Assembly (NCBI GenBank): GCA_963677815.1
Contig: OY782499.1
Location: 682,001-746,000 of the forward strand
Direction of reading: 5' to 3'
DNA: 64,000 nt
Source of the DNA: JAEKNW01 sp963677815
GTDB lineage: Bacteria; Cloacimonadota; Cloacimonadia; Cloacimonadales; JAFGVF01
Under the pieces are notes generated by a model. It did not search any database. It had not been told where the DNA came from and saw only the letters and a program-made list of their open reading frames with translations. Of this stretch, positions 50,501 through 58,109 are shown in pieces (position 1 is the first letter of the stretch; each line of letters starts with the position of its first letter). The position numbers were made by a program, and so were the translations under genes.

Positions 50501-51556
50501 ATGAAAATTTTAATAACTGGGACAGCGGGCTTTATCGGCTTTCATTTAGCGAACAGGTTGCTCCTCGAGCAGGATGTTGAGATAGTAGGTTTAGATGTAA
50601 TTAATGATTATTATGATTTAAGAGTGAAGTATGGCAGATTAGCTCATGATGGTTTTCCCATGCAGAGTATTCGCTATGGCGAGATGGTTCAGAGTGAGAA
50701 GTACACTAATTATAGATTTATAAAATTAGATTTATGTGATAAAGCTAAGTTATATAAACTTTTCCAAGAAGAAAAATTTGATGTGGTAGTTAATCTAGCT
50801 GCTCAGGCAGGAGTCCGCTATAGTATAACTAATCCTGATGTTTATTTAGAGAGTAATATTATTGGTTTCTTTAATATTTTAGAAGCTTGTCGTCAGAATG
50901 AGATTAAGCATTTAGTTTATGCCTCCAGCTCAAGTGTCTATGGTTGGAATGACAAACTTCCTTTCTGTACTACTGATAATGTAGACCATCCTATCTCTCT
51001 TTATGCTGCGAGTAAGAAATCTAATGAACTGCTAGCCCACTCTTATAGTGCCTTGTATGATATTCCAACTACAGGTTTAAGGTTCTTCACTGTGTATGGC
51101 CCTTGGGGTAGACCTGATATGGCTCTTTTCCTTTTTGCCAAAGCCATAGCTGAAGGAAAGCCAATAGATGTCTATAATCATGGTAAAATGAAGCGTGATT
51201 TCACCTATGTAGATGATATTGTGGAAGGGATTAAAAGAGTAATTTATCATCCTGCTCAAGCTATGCCTGGCTGGAGTGGGCAGAATCCTACTCCAGGAGC
51301 TTCAAAAGCACCTTATAAAATCTATAATATAGGAAATAATGATACAGTATTGCTCATGGACTTTATCGAGGCTATAGAGGATGAATTGGGCAAGAAGGCT
51401 ATCAAGAATATGTTACCACTGCAACCAGGAGATGTGCCGGCTTCACATGCGGATGTTACGGATTTGGTAGAAGATCTGGGGTATAGACCTAATACGCCAA
51501 TTAGAGAAGGGGTGAAGAGGTTTATTGAGTGGTATCGGGATTTTTATAAAGTGTAG
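50501..51556 (+). CDS. UDP-glucuronate 4-epimerase-like protein, copy 2
   Basis: A 351-residue extended SDR: ITGTAGFIGFHLANRLL, VVNLAAQAGVRYSITNP, YASSSSVYGWN, SLYAASKKSNE (Y-x3-K), FFTVYGPWGRPDMALFLF and LQPGDVPASHADV. The WGRPDMALF and G-D-V-x-x-x-x-A-D signatures and the insert around residues 40-65 match the long CapI/LspL-type UDP-GlcA 4-epimerases. Its base composition is somewhat less AT-rich than the sugar genes at 13-43 kb. Its TAG stop is followed at once by the GATTGAGA array. Confidence 0.92.
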   Translation: MKILITGTAGFIGFHLANRLLLEQDVEIVGLDVINDYYDLRVKYGRLAHDGFPMQSIRYGEMVQSEKYTNYRFIKLDLCDKAKLYKLFQEEKFDVVVNLAAQAGVRYSITNPDVYLESNIIGFFNILEACRQNEIKHLVYASSSSVYGWNDKLPFCTTDNVDHPISLYAASKKSNELLAHSYSALYDIPTTGLRFFTVYGPWGRPDMALFLFAKAIAEGKPIDVYNHGKMKRDFTYVDDIVEGIKRVIYHPAQAMPGWSGQNPTPGASKAPYKIYNIGNNDTVLLMDFIEAIEDELGKKAIKNMLPLQPGDVPASHADVTDLVEDLGYRPNTPIREGVKRFIEWYRDFYKV

Positions 51557-51557
51557 A

Positions 51558-51636
51558 AGATTGAGAGATTGAGAGATGGAGAGATTGAGAGATGGCGAGA
51601 TAAAGAGATTGAGAGATTGAGAGATTGAGAGAGCAA
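51558..51636 (+). repeat. GATTGAGA iterated array, left of four-helix-bundle gene 2
   Basis: AAGATTGAGAGATTGAGAGA then TGGAGAGATTGAGAGATGGC and AGATTGAGAGATTGAGAG: near-tandem 8-base units. It starts two bases after the epimerase stop codon and ends 14 bases before the next start. Confidence 0.85.
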
Positions 51637-51650
51637 ACAAGGAGAAGAAA

Positions 51651-52049
51651 ATGAAAATTAGATCACATGAAGACTTAAGAGTATATCAAATTGCGTATAA
51701 ATTAGCAATGGAAATTTTTGAAACGACAAAAAAATATCCTCAGGAAGAAAGATATTCGTTGATTGATCAAATGAGAAGGTCTTCTCGTTCTATATGTGCA
51801 AATATTGCAGAAGCCTTTAGAGTAAGGCGTTACCCTAATCACTTTATCTCTAAAATGTCAATTTCTGAATGTGAAGCAGCTGAAACTCAAGTATGGGTAA
51901 GATTTTCCTATGATTGTGGATATATTGACAAAGAAAAATGTGATCATTTAATTAATCAATATAATAATGTTGTAGGTATGTTAGTTAATATGATTAGAGA
52001 ACCTGAAAAATGGACTTTTTCTGGAAAGACTGAGAGATTGAGTGATTGA
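51651..52049 (+). CDS. four-helix-bundle protein (S23 family), copy 2
   Basis: A 132-residue member: LRVYQIAYKLAMEIFETTKK, SLIDQMRRSSRSICANIAEA, FRVRRYPNHFISKMSISECE and AAETQVWVRFS. These match the PF05635 core more closely than copy 1 at 10278 (R-R-S-x-x-S-I-x-x-N-I-A-E-A). The last six residues, TERLSD, are encoded by the flanking GATTGAGA array, so the gene ends inside the repeat. AAGGAGAAG ribosome site. No partner gene; function unknown. Confidence 0.9.
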   Translation: MKIRSHEDLRVYQIAYKLAMEIFETTKKYPQEERYSLIDQMRRSSRSICANIAEAFRVRRYPNHFISKMSISECEAAETQVWVRFSYDCGYIDKEKCDHLINQYNNVVGMLVNMIREPEKWTFSGKTERLSD

Positions 52050-52110
52050 GAGACTGGGAGACAAAGAGAAATGTCTCTCCATCTCTCTATCCCTCTATCA
52101 CTTTGTCTTT
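52029..52110. repeat. GATTGAGA array right of four-helix-bundle gene 2 (forward then reverse)
   Basis: Forward units ACTGAGAGATTGAGTGATTG and AGAGACTGGGAGACA (52029-52062), then the reversed form TCTCTCCATCTCTCTATCCC to about 52110. GGGAGACA and TGTCTCTCC can pair. The reversed part mirrors the left array at 51558-51636. Confidence 0.8.
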
Positions 52111-52126
52111 ATCCAAAGGATAAAAT

Positions 52127-52513
52127 ATGATAAATATTTCGAAATATTTTAAATGGGGTTTGTTGTTCTATCTTGTGGCACTGGTTACAGTTTCAGTGAT
52201 GCCATTGGGTAATGCCAGTAAGGAATTGACTGATATAACTGTAATTAGGCTGAGAGGGGATTACTTCTTGCATATGCTAGTGTATATACCTATGATAAGT
52301 CTGATGCTGTTTAGTTTTCCTAAATGGAAATGGGGGATGGTGGTTATCGCAATAGGATTAGGGGTTGGATTGGAGTATTTCCAGATGTTGTTACCTTATA
52401 GAGCATTTAATATTAATGATCTGCTGGCTAACCTAGCAGGATTGGTCTTAGGTGGGGGAATCTATCCAGTAATTACATCAAGAAGATTCTTTACACGAAT
52501 TAACACAAATTAA
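52127..52513 (+). CDS. VanZ family membrane protein
   Basis: A 128-residue protein with four hydrophobic segments. LRGDYFLHMLVYIPMISLML (the D-x-x-x-H region) and GLEYFQMLLPYRAFNINDLL (E-x-x-Q...R-x-x-x-x-x-D-x-x-x-N) are VanZ hallmarks. The role is unknown in most bacteria; the founder member affects teicoplanin resistance. The C-terminus FFTRINTN is encoded by a CGAATT array that provides the stop codon, so the original 3' end has been replaced. AAAGGATAAA ribosome site. Confidence 0.88.
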   Translation: MINISKYFKWGLLFYLVALVTVSVMPLGNASKELTDITVIRLRGDYFLHMLVYIPMISLMLFSFPKWKWGMVVIAIGLGVGLEYFQMLLPYRAFNINDLLANLAGLVLGGGIYPVITSRRFFTRINTN

Positions 52514-52531
52514 AACGAATTTCACGAATTA
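52491..52531 (+). repeat. CGAATT array, forward copy, overlapping the vanZ 3' end
   Basis: TTACACGAATTAACACAAAT then TAAAACGAATTTCACGAATT; its first 23 bases are the end of the VanZ reading frame. Followed by AGCTTTTGCAAAAGC, another small hairpin tail. Confidence 0.8.
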
Positions 52532-52619
52532 GCTTTTGCAAAAGCAAAAGAAGAGAAGAAAGAAGATCCTTAACACAAAAACTGTACAAAGTTTTAAATA
52601 AAGATAAGGAAGAATAAAT

Positions 52620-52701
52620 TAGCCAGGTGTATTCGCTAATACGTTCAACAGAGCTCCTTAAAAGCGGAGCTGAAAGCTACGACAACCCAGGCCGAAAACA
52701 C
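52620..52701. repeat. 83-bp long-range inverted repeat, right arm
   Basis: Begins TAGCCAGGTGTATTCGCTAA and ends CCAGGCCGAAAACAC, the reverse complement of 47731-47813 with about six changes. GAGCTCCTTAAAAGCGGAGC is an internal stem-loop. The two arms bracket 4.8 kb with the sugar transferase, GxxExxY, epimerase, four-helix-bundle and VanZ genes. Confidence 0.85.
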
Positions 52702-52799
52702 TAAAAGTGAAGATTATTAGCCATAGAATTACAGGAATTACATGAATAAGATTTTTATCTTTCAGCTAAAGACAGGTTGATAGGTGATATAGATGTAGA

Positions 52800-52818
52800 G
52801 GTGTATTGCATACGCCTA
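52800..52818 (+). promoter_or_regulatory. small hairpin before uracil permease
   Basis: AGGTGTAT, TGC, ATACGCCT forms an 8-bp stem (one G-U pair) about 25 bases upstream of ATG 52843. It could modulate translation; no T-run follows, so it is not a typical attenuator. Confidence 0.3.
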
Positions 52819-52842
52819 AAAAATTAATAAAAGGGAGTATCG

Positions 52843-54087
52843 ATGAAAGATATCAACTCAAGAAATATTATTATGGGGTTACAGCACACTTTTGTTATGT
52901 TTGGTGCAACAGTTTTAGTTCCCATGCTAACTGGTTTAGATATTGGGGCTACACTTTTAGCTACAGGAATAGGAACCTTGCTATTCCACTTAATAACAAA
53001 GAATATGGTTCCAATTTATTTAGGTTCATCTTTTGCATTCATTGCTGCTATAACCTCGATTTCTGCTAATAGTGGTATGCCTTATGCCCTTGGTGGTATA
53101 TTCGGTGCGGGAGTTATGTTTATGATAGTAGGTTTATTACTAAACTTCATTAGTATTGAATCTTTACATAAGATTCTTCCTGCTTGGGTTACAGGACCTA
53201 TGATTGTTTTAATTGGTTTAATATTAGCCCCAGTGGCTATTTCAAATGCTAATGGAACTAACTCCCCACAACTATTAAGCTCAATAGGAACTAACGGTTG
53301 TTGGTTATTGGCCTTATCTACTTTTGCAGTTTCTGTCTTTGTAAAAATCTATTTTGAAAAGATTGGTCTTAAGTTTCTCTCAATGCTACCTGTTCTAATA
53401 TCTTTAATCTTTGGATTTGTTGTTTCTTCTATTTTTGGACTTATAGATTGGTCTGCTGTACAGCAAGCTAACTGGTTTGGCTTACCTACATTGACAAGTC
53501 CGAAATTCTCAGTAAATGCTCTTTCTATTACTGTTCCAATTGCCTTGGTGGCGATTGTAGAGCACTTTGGTGATGTCTTAGCTATAGGAAATGTAGCAGG
53601 GAGAGACTTCTTAACTAAGCCAGGTATTCATCGAACTCTATTTGGAGATGGGGTAGCATCTTGTATATCATCAGCTATTGGTGGACCTGTTTTAACTACT
53701 TATAGCGAAAATACTGGAGCTGTTGCACTTACTGGAAATACTAACCCTATAATTATGAGATTTGCTGCTATGTTTGCAATATTCCTAGCCTTTATTCCTA
53801 AATTTACAGAACTAATCAAAGTTATCCCAGGACCTGTAATAGGAGGTATTTCTATTTTACTTTTTGGTATGATCTCATCTATTGGTATCAAAAATATGAT
53901 TGATGCTAAAGTAGATTTCTCCAATCCAAAAGTACTTATTATTTCAGCTTCCATGCTAGTTATTGGTTTGGGAAATGCTAAATTTGCTTATGGCAATTTT
54001 GAATTAGAAGGACTTGGTTTAGCAGCAGTAGTAGGAATGGTACTAAATTTAGTGCTTAATTTTAAAGATATTGTGGGAAAGAGATAA
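52843..54087 (+). CDS. uraA: uracil/xanthine permease (NCS2 family), probable uracil transporter
   Basis: A 414-residue transporter with about 14 hydrophobic segments. GLQHTFVMFGATVLVPMLTG is the NCS2 opening with the conserved Q-H; PIYLGSSFAFIAAI and ALVAIVEHFGDVLAIGNVAG (the E-H-x-G-D substrate motif), then GDGVASCISSAIGGP and TTYSENTGAVALTG (the N-T-G motif), point to the UraA/PyrP branch. It imports uracil with protons. Transcribed alone; AAGGGAG ribosome site. Confidence 0.92.
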   Translation: MKDINSRNIIMGLQHTFVMFGATVLVPMLTGLDIGATLLATGIGTLLFHLITKNMVPIYLGSSFAFIAAITSISANSGMPYALGGIFGAGVMFMIVGLLLNFISIESLHKILPAWVTGPMIVLIGLILAPVAISNANGTNSPQLLSSIGTNGCWLLALSTFAVSVFVKIYFEKIGLKFLSMLPVLISLIFGFVVSSIFGLIDWSAVQQANWFGLPTLTSPKFSVNALSITVPIALVAIVEHFGDVLAIGNVAGRDFLTKPGIHRTLFGDGVASCISSAIGGPVLTTYSENTGAVALTGNTNPIIMRFAAMFAIFLAFIPKFTELIKVIPGPVIGGISILLFGMISSIGIKNMIDAKVDFSNPKVLIISASMLVIGLGNAKFAYGNFELEGLGLAAVVGMVLNLVLNFKDIVGKR

Positions 54088-54226
54088 GTATTTTGGTAAG
54101 ACTTCTGAGTTTGTCTAATAATACTCTCCCCGCCTTATCAGGCACCCCTCTCAGGCGTTCTGAAGAACTGAAAGGGGATTGTTTACTCTCCAGATCATTA
54201 GAAATATTAGAAAAGGATAAATTAAA
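54088..54226 (+). other. short intergenic region with hairpins
   Basis: Contains CACCCCTCTCAGGCGTTCTG and AAGAACTGAAAGGGGATTG, an imperfect G/C-rich palindrome that may act as terminator or be another REP-like element. Nothing else seen. Confidence 0.4.
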
Positions 54227-54823
54227 ATGAGAAAAAATATAGATAAAAATATGGAAATATATGATGCAATTTGTGTAGATTACATAGCAGAAACTTTTAA
54301 TAATTATCATCAAGAAGGAGTTGAAAAGTTTCTAAAATACGTAAATGGAGTAGAAAAAATCTTAGAATTAGGTTCTGGTTCGGGAAACAATCTAACCTAC
54401 ATGTTTGGTCAGGGTAAATCTATTCAAGGTAGCGATAATGTTCTAGGTTTTTATGAATGGATTGGCAGTAGATTCGCCTGTCCCTTTGCTTATATAGATT
54501 TTTCTGATGTAGATTTCGTTAATGCTTATATTCGTGACTACGAAATCCAACATCTTTTTTGTAATTTAGCTATGCAACATTTAACTTTTAAACAACTACA
54601 AGAGTTTCTGGAAAAAATTAATTTCCCAGGAGTTTTCTTCTTTTCCTTATATGAGGGGCAGGGAGAGCAGCTAGATGAAAAAGGAATTTTTTCATCTTAT
54701 TACAAACACAGGCAAATAGCTAAACTACTAAATGAGAGATTTGAAATTTTAGAACAATGGATGTGTTCTGATATTCATAAATCAGACAAACAGATGCTTA
54801 ATTATGTGATTAAGAAAAAATAA
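54227..54823 (+). CDS. class I SAM-dependent methyltransferase
   Basis: A 198-residue protein with motif I KILELGSGSGNNLTYMFGQG and a SAM-pocket acidic region around SIQGSDNVLGFYEWIG. Later strands (FFFSLYEGQGEQLDEKG, then EQWMCSD) fit small Methyltransf_11/12-type enzymes. The substrate is unknown. It is a single gene convergent with the histidine kinase gene. Confidence 0.78.
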   Translation: MRKNIDKNMEIYDAICVDYIAETFNNYHQEGVEKFLKYVNGVEKILELGSGSGNNLTYMFGQGKSIQGSDNVLGFYEWIGSRFACPFAYIDFSDVDFVNAYIRDYEIQHLFCNLAMQHLTFKQLQEFLEKINFPGVFFFSLYEGQGEQLDEKGIFSSYYKHRQIAKLLNERFEILEQWMCSDIHKSDKQMLNYVIKKK

Positions 54824-54899
54824 GAATTTTGAGATGGAGAAATGGTAATATGGAGTTGATGCCTCTTGCATCCACAACAAGCTCTGAGAGCCTGTTAAT

Positions 54900-54920
54900 C
54901 TGGTGGCAAGATGCCGCCAG
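54900..54920. terminator. hairpin between convergent genes, possible bidirectional terminator
   Basis: CTGGTGGCA, AGA, TGCCGCCAG is a 9-bp stem (one G-U pair). A second stem, TTTGCTTT with AAAGCAAA, lies at about 54929-54948. Neither has a long T-run, so termination is plausible from position rather than proven. Confidence 0.4.
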
Positions 54921-54958
54921 TCCATAGTTTTGCTTTAAAGAAAAGCAAATTTTCTAAC

Positions 54959-57202
54959 TTACGATTTCATATTCAGTAATTTAACTGAAATAGTGGTAAA
55001 TACTCCCAACTGACTTTTAGCAGTAATTAATCCTCCATGTTGGTGAACAATTTTGTGTGCTAGGTTAAGTCCTAGCCCTGTACCACCTTCTTTATTAGTA
55101 AAGAAAGGTTGGAATATTTTAGGTATAACATTTTCTTTAATACCGCATCCATTATCAGTAAAGTCAATAACAATAAAATTAAATTCATCTCGTGTTGTGA
55201 TCTCTATTAAACCTTCTTTATCAGTAGTTTTTATCGCATCAATTGAATTTAGAATAAAGTTCAAGAAAACAGTAGTTATTTGTTTTTTATCAACTGAAAC
55301 AAGATCTTGAATATTCTCTGATTTGTACTTTATAGAAATATGTTCTTTGTTAAGCTTACCTTTTGCAAGGTTAATAACTTCAGTAATTATTCGGTGAAGA
55401 GAAATTGTTTCTTTCTTAAAGGCAATTGGCTGGCTATAGTTAAGAAGTTCATTAACTCGTGTATTAGCATTTTGGGCATTTCTTATGATGATACCAGTAA
55501 ATTGGTCATTTTCGATATCATACTTTGATTTTAGGATTTGCATAGAAGCTAAAATATTAGTTAAAGGGTTTCTAATTTCATGAGCTAACCCTGAAGCAAT
55601 TTCACCAACACCAGTTAGTCTCTGAGCGAAAAGAAGTTGATTGGTTGTTGCTTTATGGTCTTCAATTTCAGCTAGTAGCTTTTCATTAGCTTCTTTGAGT
55701 TCTCTAGTTCTTTCCTCTACCTTTATATTTAGTAGTTTAGCTAGTTTTTTCTTTGTTCTATAACGATGAAATAGGAAAATGGTAATAATTGAAATGAAGA
55801 GGATTAGTGAAAGAATTAAATAGATTGTTTTATATTGATTAGCTATAGTTAAGTTTTTTTCAGTATTTTCTAGAGATAATTTTTGCTTTTCTTGAGTTAC
55901 TTCATCTAGATTCTTCTGAGCTTCATAATCTGCAACTAGATTAGCCACTTCTTCAGATGTCTCTTTTCTAATACTAGAGATTATTTCCCTAGAAATTTGA
56001 GTAGCTTTTTCATAAAAACCAAAATGTTCATAGAAATCCAATCGAGCTGCCATAAAGGAAATATCCGTAGGAGGTGTTTTTTGTTCAGTAATTAAGCTAT
56101 CACTGAGGTTAATGTAGTATAAGGCCTTCTCATAATTATCTAATTTTGTATAGAACCTAATATATTGGTTCATCATTTCCATAGTCGTACCTAAAGAGGT
56201 GTTTGCTTGAGTTACTTGATCTGAGAGTTGGAGATATTTTAAAGAGTTCTCCCAATCTTCCAAAATCTCATAGATTTGAGAAGTTAGGGCATAAGATGAA
56301 ACTAGCATATCAGAAATAGCAAATTTATTCTCTTCTTTCTGGCAAATATCAATGCTTTGTAAAGAATACTTTAAAGCTTTTTCATAATCTCCAGAATTAC
56401 CATAAGCAACTGCAAGATTATAAAGTGCCAGGGATACACCAGAATAGTCTTCTAACTTGTCATATACATCTGCTGTTTTTAAATAGTATTCAACTGCTAT
56501 ATCCTGTTGTTCTAAAGTACTATAAATACCTGCTAAACTTAAGTAAATTAATGCCGAAGTGTTAGATATTGGCAGTGAAGTGAGATAGCTCTCGGCTTTC
56601 TTGTAATTTTCAAAAGCTAGAACATTATTTTCCTCAGCTAGTGCCACATCTCCCTCTAACATATAAAGGTAAGAAAGGATTCTCGTTGAATCCACCTGAC
56701 TAGCATAATTTCTACTTTTCTTAATCCATTCCAGACTTTTCTCAGTATCATAATAATCTGTATATGTTGTAGCAACCCAGAGAGATGAATTAGCCATTAA
56801 CCCAATATCTTTTCTCAGAGAATCAGCTTTGAAAATATCTATAACAGCTGGTATTGATTTTGAAAAATCCCACTGATAAGAATAAACATCATAAATCTTA
56901 AACATCAATTCTCTTCGGACAGAATAATCTTTGAAGAAGGGATTCTCTAAGGCCTTATTTAAAATAACTAACGACTCTTGGGCATGTTTAGCAAAAAGTA
57001 AAGAATCTGCAAAAGCTATTACATCATTCAGCCCTTCGTTTAAGCTGGCATTTCCTTTGATAATCTGCTCTATTTTAGGAAGTTTAATTAAGTTTTCTGT
57101 TGAGCTAACGCTAAGACTGTCTGCTTTCTCAATAGCAAAATAACTTCCTGGTAATAATAAGCAAATGACAATTATCCCTATATTTAAGTATGATATTTTC
57201 AT
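54959..57202 (-). CDS. periplasmic TPR-domain sensor histidine kinase
   Basis: A 747-residue kinase. An N-terminal signal segment (ISYLNIGIIVICLLLPGSYF) is followed by about eight TPR units (residues 60-420; e.g. ALYNLAVAYGNSGDYEKALK), a coiled coil, one membrane segment (YLILSLILFISIITIFLFH) and the cytoplasmic kinase. The kinase has GEIASGLAHEIRNPLTNIL (phospho-acceptor His), an N-box (NFILNSIDAIKT), DNGCGIKE and GGTGLGLNLAHKIV. No receiver domain and no adjacent response regulator, so an orphan. The start at 57202 is preferred because AGGAGA lies upstream; a 6-residue longer form is possible. Confidence 0.88.
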   Translation of the reverse strand: MKISYLNIGIIVICLLLPGSYFAIEKADSLSVSSTENLIKLPKIEQIIKGNASLNEGLNDVIAFADSLLFAKHAQESLVILNKALENPFFKDYSVRRELMFKIYDVYSYQWDFSKSIPAVIDIFKADSLRKDIGLMANSSLWVATTYTDYYDTEKSLEWIKKSRNYASQVDSTRILSYLYMLEGDVALAEENNVLAFENYKKAESYLTSLPISNTSALIYLSLAGIYSTLEQQDIAVEYYLKTADVYDKLEDYSGVSLALYNLAVAYGNSGDYEKALKYSLQSIDICQKEENKFAISDMLVSSYALTSQIYEILEDWENSLKYLQLSDQVTQANTSLGTTMEMMNQYIRFYTKLDNYEKALYYINLSDSLITEQKTPPTDISFMAARLDFYEHFGFYEKATQISREIISSIRKETSEEVANLVADYEAQKNLDEVTQEKQKLSLENTEKNLTIANQYKTIYLILSLILFISIITIFLFHRYRTKKKLAKLLNIKVEERTRELKEANEKLLAEIEDHKATTNQLLFAQRLTGVGEIASGLAHEIRNPLTNILASMQILKSKYDIENDQFTGIIIRNAQNANTRVNELLNYSQPIAFKKETISLHRIITEVINLAKGKLNKEHISIKYKSENIQDLVSVDKKQITTVFLNFILNSIDAIKTTDKEGLIEITTRDEFNFIVIDFTDNGCGIKENVIPKIFQPFFTNKEGGTGLGLNLAHKIVHQHGGLITAKSQLGVFTTISVKLLNMKS

Positions 57203-57276
57203 TGATTCTCCTAATGACATTCGGTATTAGTTAAGAATAATGTCAATTGAAAATATACTGATTCTTTTAACTGACA

Positions 57277-58101
57277 CTAGCTCATGAAAACAATTCTATC
57301 TTTACCAACTAAATCTTGGATAATTTTGACACTAGAAAAACCACTTTCCAAAGCCAGTTTCTTTATAAATTCTCCTTGATATTCTCCTACTTCAAAGAAA
57401 ATTACTCCTTGAGGATTGAGTATTATTTTACTCATTTTAATAATTCTCTTGTAGAAGTAAAGGCCTGCATCGGCTCCAACTAAAGCTAATTTGGGTTCAA
57501 AGTTTTTCACCTCATCGGGTAGTATCATATATTCATCTTGTGGGATATAAGGAGGATTAGAAACAAGCAAATCAAATTTTCCTAAATCATCTGAGAAAAC
57601 ATCAGCTTGAACAAAATCAATTTCCACCTCGTTTAGTTTGGCATTTTCCTTGGCTTGTTCAAGAGCATGGAAAGAAATATCAAGACCAATAACCTGAGCT
57701 TGAGGAAAGATTTTCTTTAATGAAATTGCTATGGCTCCAGATCCTGTTCCTATATCAATAATTCTCTTAGGATATAAGTTATAATTCCTAATAGTTTCTA
57801 ATAAATATTCTGTTTCTGGTCTTGGTATCAAAACTTCTGGATTTACAAGGATTTTACTCCCATAAAATTCGGTATATCCAAAAATATACTGCAAGGGTTC
57901 GTGCTTGCACCTTCTTTTAACCATTTCTTTGATTCTTGCTTTTTGCTGGTTAGTAATTTCTTTATCATAAAATAGAGGAAGAGAAAGTCTTTTAATCTCG
58001 GTGACCTCTTCTAAGATGAGCCCTGCATTTAAGCTGGGATTTTCAATATTATTTACTGCTAATAATTCTTCAGCCTCAACAAATGCTTCTTTTATATTCA
58101 T
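57277..58101 (-). CDS. prmC: peptide chain release factor N5-glutamine methyltransferase
   Basis: A 274-residue protein with an N-terminal helical domain (KEAFVEAEELLAVNNIENPS), YIFGYTEFYGSKILVNPEVL, PRPETEYLLE, motif I RIIDIGTGSGAIAISLKK, and LLVSNPPYIPQDEY carrying the glutamine-binding N-P-P-Y. All are PrmC/HemK hallmarks. It methylates the GGQ glutamine of release factors RF1/RF2. prfA is not adjacent. Only 8 bases separate it from the upstream MscS gene. Confidence 0.94.
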   Translation of the reverse strand: MNIKEAFVEAEELLAVNNIENPSLNAGLILEEVTEIKRLSLPLFYDKEITNQQKARIKEMVKRRCKHEPLQYIFGYTEFYGSKILVNPEVLIPRPETEYLLETIRNYNLYPKRIIDIGTGSGAIAISLKKIFPQAQVIGLDISFHALEQAKENAKLNEVEIDFVQADVFSDDLGKFDLLVSNPPYIPQDEYMILPDEVKNFEPKLALVGADAGLYFYKRIIKMSKIILNPQGVIFFEVGEYQGEFIKKLALESGFSSVKIIQDLVGKDRIVFMS

Positions 58102-58109
58102 GATTATCC

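Larger units (their letters stand above)
52532..52842 (+). other. non-coding region between vanZ and the uracil permease
   Basis: About 310 bases with the right arm of the 83-bp inverted repeat (52620-52701), an AACACAAAAACTG-type fragment, and a small hairpin before the permease start. No gene and no recognised riboswitch. Confidence 0.6.

Noticed and set aside
51558..51636. CRISPR-like array of GATTGAGA repeats
   Set aside because: Units are about 8 bases with no unique spacers of constant length, and no cas genes are nearby; it is a short-period tandem array.
10278..52049. rRNA intervening sequence or diversity-generating retroelement for the four-helix-bundle genes
   Set aside because: No rRNA gene, no reverse transcriptase and no template/variable repeat pair are present.
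52702..52842. Riboswitch upstream of the uracil permease
   Set aside because: No PreQ1, purine or PyrR-type consensus or long paired structure could be recognised; only a small hairpin.
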